Positions 1 through 5,176 of a stretch of 5,176 bases of DNA are shown here, piece by piece. This DNA is from Spirochaetota bacterium (GTDB lineage: Bacteria > Spirochaetota > Spirochaetia > B11-G9). The translations under genes were made by a program, and so were the position numbers. The stretch is taken from assembly GCA_003641695.1 (NCBI GenBank), contig QNBL01000207.1, forward strand, positions 1-5,176. Direction: 5' to 3'. Below the pieces are notes generated by a model, which was not told the DNA's origin, ran no database searches, and saw only the letters and a program-made list of their open reading frames with translations. Positions within the stretch are counted from its first letter, which is position 1. Every line of letters begins with the position of its first letter.

Positions 1-480
1 AATCGCCATCTGTTTTCCCGGAAGAGCATCCAGAGTAAAACGAGCCGCTACCTCAGCTACCCGTGTTGCTCCCTTCGTAATTACAATAAACTGAACTGCG
101 ATCAGTATTATAAAGATGATGAATCCGATTACGAGTCCGCCAGTACCTGTTGATCCGGTTACGAAGGTAGCGAAGGCTCTGACGATCTTTCCGTCAAATT
201 CCTCTCCCTTTGAAAGGATAAGTCTTGTAGAACTTACATTTAAAGCAAGGCCGAATACAGTTAAAACCAACAGGAGTGTTGGAAAAACCGAGAAGTCCAG
301 GGCTCTTTTGGTATACAGTACAATAAGTATTATCAACAAACTGAGCATAAGGTTTGTAGACATCAGAATGTCCAGAATAAACGCAGGCAGCGGGATGACC
401 AGCATTCCGATAACTGCTACTACACCTACCGCGACCAGGAGATCATTCTTCTCATCCAATATTTTTTTACTAAGAGACAT
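1..480 (-). CDS. flhA: Flagellar export protein FlhA, N-terminal part (truncated by window edge)
   Basis: FlhA is the large inner-membrane component of the flagellar type III export apparatus; its cytoplasmic domain forms a ring that receives substrate-chaperone complexes. Only the first 160 codons lie here, and the frame is open at the left edge. The visible part has hydrophobic segments at about residues 14-36, 42-57, 62-80 and 112-134. It ends in the FHIPEP-family signature at residues 140-160 (RVAEVAARFTLDALPGKQM), which makes the family assignment firm. The missing part should hold the remaining membrane helices and the cytoplasmic domain. The start lies inside the end of flhB (11 bp overlap), so translation is probably coupled. 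The ATG at 480 is 10 nt from a GGGGAG at 496-491. An in-frame ATG at 486 (4 nt spacing) or GTG at 489 is also possible, so the true start is uncertain by up to three codons. Confidence 0.96.
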   Translation of the reverse strand, partial: MSLSKKILDEKNDLLVAVGVVAVIGMLVIPLPAFILDILMSTNLMLSLLIILIVLYTKRALDFSVFPTLLLVLTVFGLALNVSSTRLILSKGEEFDGKIVRAFATFVTGSTGTGGLVIGFIIFIILIAVQFIVITKGATRVAEVAARFTLDALPGKQMAI

Positions 481-1621
481 TTTCATCACTCTCCCCGTTT
501 AATCTGTAAACTTCAGCCAGTATTACAGCCATAACCTGGTAGTATTTCTCCGGTATAATGTCCCCGACATCAACTTCTGCAAACAAAGCCCTGGCCAGAG
601 GTTTGTTTTCAACTATCGGAACATCATTATCCCGGGCAATCTGCTTTATCCGCTGGGCCATGTTATCCTGTCCCTTTGCAGTTACCATGGGAGCGGTCAT
701 CGAATCTCTCTTCCACTCCATCCCAACTGCAAAATGGGTCGGGTTTGTTACTATGACATCCGCTTCGGGTACTTTCTGAAGCATGTTCTGATTCATCAGC
801 TCCCTCATCCGCTCACGGAGCCGGCTTCGGACCAGAGGATCCCCCTCTGTGCTTTTCCGCTCTTCCTTGATCTCCTGCTTGCTCATCTTTAACGATTCCA
901 AATGCTTTCTCCGCTGAAAGAAATAATCAGGAAGAGCAAGAAAGAGCATGGCAAGAGATGCTTCAATGAGAATTTTAAATGCCATTTTTGACAGCATGAC
1001 AAATGAATAACTGAAAGGAGAAGTAAGAAACTCTATGATATGTCCGATCTCACCCTTGATATTCAGGTATGCAACCAAACCGATTACCAGTACCTTGAAT
1101 ATGGACTTTGCCAGGTTAAAAGCCGCCTCTCCGGAAAAGAAGGATTTTTGAAAGAATTTAATAAAATTAGGTGCAATTTTGTTTAAATCCGGTGTTATCG
1201 GTTTGGTTGAAAATACAAGTCCAACCTGCATAATATTAGAGATCAATGCTGCTACAAAAGCAATGATGGCAACCGGACCAACAAGCCTGACAAGATAAAC
1301 CATAAAGGAATAGAACAGCCTTGACTCCCCCGCCACTTCTGTCTCTGTGGATATGGTCAGGTAAAACTTCATCATTTCTTTCATCTGTGTCAAAAAATAC
1401 GGACTCATTATTCCGAGAGCTATAATCGGGAAAAGAAGTACCAGGGCCGAAGTCAGCTCAGCGCTTTTTGCGACCTTCCCCTCTTCCCTTGCTTTTTTAA
1501 GTTTTAGTTCGGTAGGTTCTTCGGTTCTTCCCTCGTCCTCAGCTGCAAACCACTGCAGATCAAAACCGAATCTGGAATCCCTCAAAGGAGGCAGTCTGTC
1601 CGGATACAACAGTTCTTCCAT
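470..1621 (-). CDS. flhB: Flagellar export switch protein FlhB
   Basis: FlhB is the membrane protein that switches flagellar export from rod/hook to filament substrates through autocleavage of its cytoplasmic domain. The 383-residue product has the family N-terminal motif RTEEPTELKLKKAREEGKV (residues 32-50). Four hydrophobic segments follow at about 57-78, 108-132, 170-190 and 211-234, then a charged linker (about 236-272). The cleavage motif N-P-T-H is at 293-296 (bases 734-745), with cleavage expected between N293 and P294, and the downstream FlhB-C fold includes ENKPLARALF. The first roughly 25 residues precede the usual start of the family and include FDLQWFA (20-26). The ATG overlaps the fliR stop by one base (TAATG), and an AAGGGGG element sits 8 nt upstream, so this start is well supported. 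The C-terminal tail after the cleavage site is about 90 residues, shorter than I recall for Salmonella FlhB. Confidence 0.98.
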   Translation of the reverse strand: MEELLYPDRLPPLRDSRFGFDLQWFAAEDEGRTEEPTELKLKKAREEGKVAKSAELTSALVLLFPIIALGIMSPYFLTQMKEMMKFYLTISTETEVAGESRLFYSFMVYLVRLVGPVAIIAFVAALISNIMQVGLVFSTKPITPDLNKIAPNFIKFFQKSFFSGEAAFNLAKSIFKVLVIGLVAYLNIKGEIGHIIEFLTSPFSYSFVMLSKMAFKILIEASLAMLFLALPDYFFQRRKHLESLKMSKQEIKEERKSTEGDPLVRSRLRERMRELMNQNMLQKVPEADVIVTNPTHFAVGMEWKRDSMTAPMVTAKGQDNMAQRIKQIARDNDVPIVENKPLARALFAEVDVGDIIPEKYYQVMAVILAEVYRLNGESDENVS

Positions 1622-2412
1622 TAAATCTGCCCCCTTAAGGAATCGAGAAACTGGGAGATCCCATAAAAACTGGAGTCAATAATCCGGCCGAAAGCCTCCA
1701 TAAGAAATGGAATTGTTACAAACAGCATTAAAAAGGCAATGCTTATCTTAATGGGAAACCCGAGCATAAGCAAATTCATCTGGGGAGCTGCTTTTGCCAG
1801 AAGCCCCATGGATATGGAAATCAGGAGCAATACTCCGAGGATAGGGAATGCTATAATAAGGGCTTGCTTAAACATTACGGTTAAACTGGAAAGGAATATC
1901 TTGTAAAGCGGGTCCTTCAATATAATAAAATCAGAAGCCTTGATGGAATTGAATGAACCGAGAATTCCGATAAGAAACACCTTCTGCAACCCCTTATCCA
2001 GCAGAAAAACAAACATGGCAATCAGATTCAGGAACTGCCCCATGAGCGGGATCTGTATCTGAGCCAGGGGATCAAAAACCTGTGAAGCTCCGAATCCCAT
2101 CTGAACAGAATAAAACTGTCCGGAAACTATAAATGACGAGAATATCACCGTAAGAATCAAGCCAATTGATATTCCGATAACCGCTTCTCCAATCATTAAA
2201 ACCACATAAATCAATCCACTCTCAGGAACAGGATACCCTGCTGATATAACCCATGGAGTAATAAGGAAGCTGGTAAGCAGAGCCAGTCCCGCACGGGCTA
2301 AAGGAGGAATCGAAGAGGACGATAAAAGAGGAGCTGTTTGAAGAATTCCCATTATCCTCGCAAAAACGAGAAGGTAAACCTGTACAGATGCAGTAATCAG
2401 CTCTGTGTTCAT
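1621..2412 (-). CDS. fliR: Flagellar export gate protein FliR
   Basis: FliR is an integral membrane protein that joins FliP and FliQ in the export-gate complex inside the basal body MS ring. The 263-residue product is hydrophobic throughout. Segments typical of FliR are present: RAGLALLTSF (40-49), GEAVIGISIGL (75-85), GQFYSVQMGFGASQVFDP (98-115) and, near the C-terminus, GLLAKAAPQMNLLMLGFPIKI (203-223). Its length is usual for the family. The ATG start lies 9 bp after the fliQ stop and is preceded by GGGAGA overlapping that stop codon, a good ribosome-binding site. The stop codon shares one base with the flhB start. FliR and FlhB are fused in some Clostridia; here they are separate and out of frame but translationally adjacent. 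Confidence 0.98.
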   Translation of the reverse strand: MNTELITASVQVYLLVFARIMGILQTAPLLSSSSIPPLARAGLALLTSFLITPWVISAGYPVPESGLIYVVLMIGEAVIGISIGLILTVIFSSFIVSGQFYSVQMGFGASQVFDPLAQIQIPLMGQFLNLIAMFVFLLDKGLQKVFLIGILGSFNSIKASDFIILKDPLYKIFLSSLTVMFKQALIIAFPILGVLLLISISMGLLAKAAPQMNLLMLGFPIKISIAFLMLFVTIPFLMEAFGRIIDSSFYGISQFLDSLRGQI

Positions 2413-2421
2413 CTATTCTCC

Positions 2422-2691
2422 CTAGCCGTTCATCTTTGCAATGAGGGACATAATATTCAGGGTAAACTGTCTCATGGAGGTCAGCATCCATGGCCCGAAA
2501 AATACAATGGTCAGGAAAATTGCAATAATCTTGGGAACAAACGTAAGCGTCTGTTCCTGAATCGAAGTAGTAGCCTGAAATATTGAAATTATTAATCCGA
2601 CCGTCATCCCTACCAGAAGGATAGGTGCACTAATAAGAAGAATCTGAAATATACTGTCCCGCATAATTCCTGCGGCAAATCCTACTGTCAT
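2422..2691 (-). CDS. fliQ: Flagellar export gate protein FliQ
   Basis: FliQ is the small two-helix subunit of the FliP-FliQ-FliR export gate. The product has 89 residues, the normal size. Two hydrophobic hairpin segments lie at about residues 13-37 and 52-73. Between them is the conserved polar loop QATTSIQEQTLTFVPK (39-54), the most diagnostic part of the family. The ATG is preceded by GGAGGA, 5 nt away, directly after the fliP stop (TAAGGAGGAAACAGATG), giving an 11 bp gap and a near-consensus Shine-Dalgarno. The strong site may matter because several FliQ copies are needed per gate (about four in known structures). Confidence 0.98.
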   Translation of the reverse strand: MTVGFAAGIMRDSIFQILLISAPILLVGMTVGLIISIFQATTSIQEQTLTFVPKIIAIFLTIVFFGPWMLTSMRQFTLNIMSLIAKMNG

Positions 2692-2702
2692 CTGTTTCCT
2701 CC

Positions 2703-3506
2703 TTACTTAAAACTCATAATCAGCTGCTGAGTAATAAGTCCCCAGCCGTCTACAAGTACAAAAAGAATTATCTTGAAGGGCATGGATATCATTACCGGTG
2801 GCAGCATTATCATACCCATTGACATCAGGGTGGATGCTACAACCATATCTATTATTATGAAGGGGATAAATAGCAGTATCCCGATTTTAAATGCTACTGT
2901 CAGCTCATGAAGGACAAAAGCCGGAATTAAAACGTAGGTTGGAACTTCCGAAAAATTCCGAGGCTTGGGAAGTCCTCTTAAATTCATAAAAAGCTGAATA
3001 TTACCATAATCTCCTGCCATTTGCCGGTACATAAAATTCCTGAGCGGCGCCGCAGCATTATCATAAAGCTCCTGCACACCTATATCTCCGTCTGAAAATG
3101 GCTTTAGGGCATCATCGTAAATAGCGGTAAAGGTTGGCCACATTATGAAAAGGGTAAGAAACAGGGCAATTCCCATCAGGACCTGGTTAGGAGGAACCTG
3201 TTGAAGAGAAAGAGCACGTTTTATAAAATCAAAAACGACAGCTATTCTTAAAAACGATGTTGTCAAAATAATTATTGACGGTGAAAGGGTAATTACAGCC
3301 AAAAATAGTATCAATTGAATACTTAATGCCACTTCTTTGTTGTCCTGCGGATTTCGGACAGTAAGATCAACGAACGGGATATTGATCCCGGTTCTCGTTT
3401 CTCCATTGACAGCGGTTACCGTATCATTGGCATCCTGACTGTACATTGAAACTGATGGAACAATCAAACACACTAAAACTGCTAAAAGTATAACTTTTTT
3501 TCTCAT
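2703..3506 (-). CDS. fliP: Flagellar export gate protein FliP
   Basis: FliP forms the core pentamer of the flagellar protein export gate in the inner membrane. The 267-residue product begins with a signal peptide: basic MRKK, a hydrophobic stretch at 5-20 and probable cleavage near residues 20-24. This is normal, since FliP is one of the few export proteins made with a cleavable signal. Membrane segments follow at about 60-84, 107-126, 190-222 and 225-259. Family signatures visible are TSFLRIAVVFDFIKRAL (83-99), the Q-x-P-P-N-Q motif (103-108), PAFVLHELTVAFKIG (195-209) and DMVVASTLMSMGMIMLPP (220-237). The ATG follows a run of eight G instead of a normal GGAGG (see the separate entry). It is 23 bp after the fliO stop. 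No other start is credible, because the signal peptide begins immediately after this ATG. Confidence 0.98.
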   Translation of the reverse strand: MRKKVILLAVLVCLIVPSVSMYSQDANDTVTAVNGETRTGINIPFVDLTVRNPQDNKEVALSIQLILFLAVITLSPSIIILTTSFLRIAVVFDFIKRALSLQQVPPNQVLMGIALFLTLFIMWPTFTAIYDDALKPFSDGDIGVQELYDNAAAPLRNFMYRQMAGDYGNIQLFMNLRGLPKPRNFSEVPTYVLIPAFVLHELTVAFKIGILLFIPFIIIDMVVASTLMSMGMIMLPPVMISMPFKIILFVLVDGWGLITQQLIMSFK

Positions 3507-3507
3507 T

Positions 3508-3515
3508 CCCCCCCC
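3508..3515 (-). promoter_or_regulatory. G8 homopolymer acting as fliP ribosome-binding region
   Basis: On the coding strand, eight consecutive G followed by one A stand directly before the fliP ATG. No GGAGG or AGGAG lies in the 23 bp fliO-fliP gap. The 5' half of the run (3515-3512) sits at a usable distance of about 5 nt and can pair with the pyrimidine-rich 16S tail partly through G-U pairs. A homopolymer of this length is a possible slippage site; changes in its length would alter ribosome-binding spacing or strength but not the reading frame. That it serves as the ribosome-binding site is inferred from position only. Confidence 0.55.
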
Positions 3516-3529
3516 AGGATAATAGTAAA

Positions 3530-4144
3530 CTACAAATTCTTTAATCTTTCTTTTTGCTCTCTAATAAAACTCTTTCCGGATATTCCCTTTGAGGATGAGC
3601 CGCTCCTCCCTTTGAATACTCCCCTCAGTACTTCTGCAAAGGATCTGCTGCCTCCGGCATCAGCCGATTTTTCCAGAGCAATCCTGTCTAAAGTTTCTTT
3701 ATCTGTAATCTCTGACACAAGTCTTACTCCGGTATCACCTGCTCCAACAAGAAAAACCTGAGAACCTACCTTTATCAGGTGAACAGCACTGCTGTTTGTA
3801 AGGTTTCTGGTTGCCAGCAAATCGATCAAAGTCCCTGAATTCTTTACCGGGCGTGCCGCTTTCTTCAAAAGATAAAACAACAGGTAAATAACTCCCAGTA
3901 CAGCTCCTAAAACCAGAACCATCCTGAGTATATCCCATATTGCAAAAGAGGAGATATTATTAGTAAGATTTGGAGCATCCGCTCCGGTTGTATCGACACT
4001 CAGCGTCTGCTCATCAGGAAGGACGTTAGGCGGACCCCCGGTATTCTGCGTCTCTTGACCCTGATTCTTATCCTGGGCACAAACAACCCCTGCTACAGCA
4101 ATGAGTACAAGTATAACAAGAACAATCTTTTTAAAATTAATCAC
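3530..4144 (-). CDS. fliO: Flagellar biosynthesis protein FliO (FliZ-like)
   Basis: FliO is a bitopic membrane protein that helps FliP fold and assemble into the export gate. The 204-residue product starts with a probable signal peptide (KK at 5-6, hydrophobic 7-21, likely cleavage after C-A at 22-23). A polar segment rich in N, Q, T and P follows (24-66), then one transmembrane helix at about 70-94 and basic residues KKAARPVK (94-101). The small cytoplasmic FliO domain contains VHLIKVGSQVFLVGAGDTGVRLVSEI (121-146). The tail is Ser/Gly-rich and ends in a charged KSFIREQKERLKNL. This layout with a cleavable signal resembles Bacillus FliZ and differs from the short enterobacterial FliO. FliO proteins diverge strongly, so the assignment rests on the domain and on the position between fliY and fliP. 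The start is GTG, placed by GGGAGGGG just upstream and by the signal peptide; there is no in-frame ATG nearby. Confidence 0.92.
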   Translation of the reverse strand: MINFKKIVLVILVLIAVAGVVCAQDKNQGQETQNTGGPPNVLPDEQTLSVDTTGADAPNLTNNISSFAIWDILRMVLVLGAVLGVIYLLFYLLKKAARPVKNSGTLIDLLATRNLTNSSAVHLIKVGSQVFLVGAGDTGVRLVSEITDKETLDRIALEKSADAGGSRSFAEVLRGVFKGRSGSSSKGISGKSFIREQKERLKNL

Positions 4145-4154
4145 ATCCCCTCCC
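4141..4154 (-). promoter_or_regulatory. fliO translation start region: GGGAGGGG, ATGTGA and GTG start
   Basis: Reading the coding strand, GGGAGGGG (4154-4147) is followed at once by ATGTGATT. The GTG at 4144-4142 is the only start that opens the fliO frame. The ATG at 4146-4144 is out of frame and meets a TGA stop in the very next codon, so it is a start-stop pair overlapping the real start. The ribosome-binding site is strong for either codon. Competition between the two is inferred. Confidence 0.6.
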
Positions 4155-4173
4155 GTTTGTGATCTCTATTTCG

Positions 4174-5176
4174 TTACGTCAGTTCACCGACTCTATCCAT
4201 GGGTGAAACAATCTCCGTAACACGAACACCAAAGTTTTCATCTATAACCACAACCTCACCCTTTGCAATAAGCTTATGGTTGACAAGTATATCCACCGGT
4301 TCACCGGCCAGCTTGTCAAGTTCTATAATAGTACCTTCTCCCATTCCGAGGATATCCTTGATAAGACGTTTTGTTCTACCAAGTTCTACAGTCATCTCCA
4401 TGTATACATCCATGAGAAGACCAATATTACCTTGTTCTGCAGCACTCATTTGAGGAACAAGGTTGGGAAACTGAACAGACTGAACATTGGCCTGATTAAA
4501 CCCCTGCATCCCCTCCATACCGCCTCCCATCTGCGGCATACCTGCTCCACCACCTATCGAAGCTGACTGGGTTCCCATTCCTCCGCTCATCATATCAACT
4601 CCTCCGAAATCATCTGCACCGCCTCCGCCATAGGCACCTGCAATCTCTTTTACCGCTTCAATACCGTAAAGTTCCACAAGCTGTGCCGGCTCAAGACCAT
4701 TGATTGTTACAGGATATGTTACTTTAACTGCCGTTGAATCGTTAAACACCAGCTCCGAAGGAGCAAGCATAGCTGTCTTACCGGGAGAATTCATTATCGT
4801 CTTTCCAAGCAATTCCCCGATTGCAGTTGCAGTCGATCCTGCTATAGTATTCACCGCCTCTTCAAGAGCGGAAAGAGCAGCTTCGTTCAGCTCGACATCC
4901 TCCTGCCCCATCATCTTTCCTGCAATTACATTTGCGGCTTTTTCCTGGAAGATATATGAATGAGGGCCGACAATTCCGTCGTTGAAATCCATTTTTATCT
5001 CAACAATATTGCCCTCAAAACTGTTCTGCACTGCGCTGAAGCTTACAGCCTCCACCGAAGGAGTACCTATTGTTACATTCTCGCCCAGCATCCCTGACAG
5101 GTTGGATTCTATGGATTTTACATTCTCACCGAGAAAGGAAGAAAAATCTTTCCTCTCTTTTTCTGCCAAACCTGAA
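4174..5176 (-). CDS. fliY: Flagellar motor switch protein FliY/FliN with CheC-like domain (5' end cut by window edge)
   Basis: This is a C-ring component that combines a CheC-like CheY-P phosphatase domain with a FliN (SpoA) domain. Residues are numbered from the TTG at 5169. The CheC-like part covers about 8-178 and contains the full phosphatase consensus S/D-x3-E-x2-N-x21-P as S100, E104, N107 and P129. A Gly/Met-rich linker spans about 181-248, and the SpoA domain about 249-321 includes MTVELGRTKR, ELDKLAGEPVDILVN and GEVVVIDENFGVRVTEI. The frame stays open to the right edge, adding S-G before the TTG codon (read as Leu internally). S-G-L resembles the end of the family's N-terminal peptide (SQDEIDALLSG), and the TTG lacks a clear ribosome-binding site, so the gene probably begins outside the window. 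A start at 5169 is the less likely alternative. The stop is 29 bp before fliO. Treponemal homologues may be labelled fliY or fliN. Confidence 0.93.
   Translation of the reverse strand, partial: SGLAEKERKDFSSFLGENVKSIESNLSGMLGENVTIGTPSVEAVSFSAVQNSFEGNIVEIKMDFNDGIVGPHSYIFQEKAANVIAGKMMGQEDVELNEAALSALEEAVNTIAGSTATAIGELLGKTIMNSPGKTAMLAPSELVFNDSTAVKVTYPVTINGLEPAQLVELYGIEAVKEIAGAYGGGGADDFGGVDMMSGGMGTQSASIGGGAGMPQMGGGMEGMQGFNQANVQSVQFPNLVPQMSAAEQGNIGLLMDVYMEMTVELGRTKRLIKDILGMGEGTIIELDKLAGEPVDILVNHKLIAKGEVVVIDENFGVRVTEIVSPMDRVGELT
4426..4629 (-). other. Low-complexity Gly/Met-rich linker within fliY
   Basis: About 68 codons between the CheC-like and SpoA domains encode a sequence dominated by Gly, Met, Gln, Ser and Ala, with repeated short GGM or GGG units (for example GGGAGMPQMGGGMEGMQG). 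It is probably a flexible tether. A short stretch near its end, VQFPNL (232-237 plus neighbours), looks more conserved and resembles the Q-F-x-x-L element that often precedes the SpoA domain in FliY proteins. That comparison is from memory. Confidence 0.75.

Noticed and set aside
116..502. A 128-codon open frame on the plus strand opposite flhA.
   Set aside because: It lies almost wholly antisense to flhA, whose signature motifs are intact. It has no clear ribosome-binding site, and its Ser/Thr/Ile-rich composition is typical of a reverse-complement shadow.
2222..2491. An 89-codon minus-strand frame overlapping the start of fliR and the end of fliQ.
   Set aside because: It runs out of frame through two well-supported genes, has no recognisable domain or membrane segment, and lacks a reason for its start.
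3735..3938. A 67-codon minus-strand frame inside fliO.
   Set aside because: It is an alternate frame of the FliO transmembrane and cytoplasmic region with no ribosome-binding site or recognisable motif.
4145..4173. A possible promoter in the largest intergenic gap (fliY-fliO).
   Set aside because: The 29 bp hold the fliO ribosome-binding site and too little else for a spaced -35/-10 pair; continuous transcription from upstream is simpler.
4199..4566. Two plus-strand open frames opposite the SpoA domain and linker of fliY.
   Set aside because: Both are antisense to a strongly conserved coding region and have no family features; they are composition shadows.

Overview
The window is a stretch of a flagellar gene cluster, read entirely from the minus strand. 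In transcription order (right to left) it holds the 3' part of a FliN/FliY-type switch gene, then fliO, fliP, fliQ, fliR, flhB and the first 160 codons of flhA. Both outer genes run off the window. Coding density is almost total: the gaps are 29, 23, 11 and 9 bp, fliR/flhB overlap by 1 bp, and flhB/flhA overlap by 11 bp. No promoter, terminator, RNA gene, mobile element or CRISPR array is visible, which fits an internal piece of one long transcript.

The best guess for the host is a spirochaete of the Treponema/Spirochaeta group. The order fliY-fliO-fliP-fliQ-fliR-flhB-flhA matches the long motility operon known from Treponema. The switch protein joins a CheC-like domain to a FliN (SpoA) domain, and FlhB has an N-terminal extension with an F-D-L-Q-W-F-A segment. 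Base composition is moderate in GC. This is inference: Bacillota share several of these traits, and the sequence alone does not settle the taxon.

Functionally, FliP, FliQ and FliR form the export gate of the flagellar type III secretion system and FliO helps FliP assemble. FlhB sets substrate specificity by autocleavage at N-P-T-H, and FlhA forms the export ring in the membrane. FliY belongs to the cytoplasmic C-ring (switch), and its CheC-like half keeps a complete CheY-P phosphatase consensus, so it may also remove the chemotaxis signal.

No undescribed system is present. The points worth a second look are small: a run of eight G serving as the fliP ribosome-binding region, a GTG start of fliO overlapped by an ATG-TGA start-stop pair, one intact and one degenerate phosphatase site in FliY, the FlhB N-terminal extension, and ambiguous starts for flhA and fliY.
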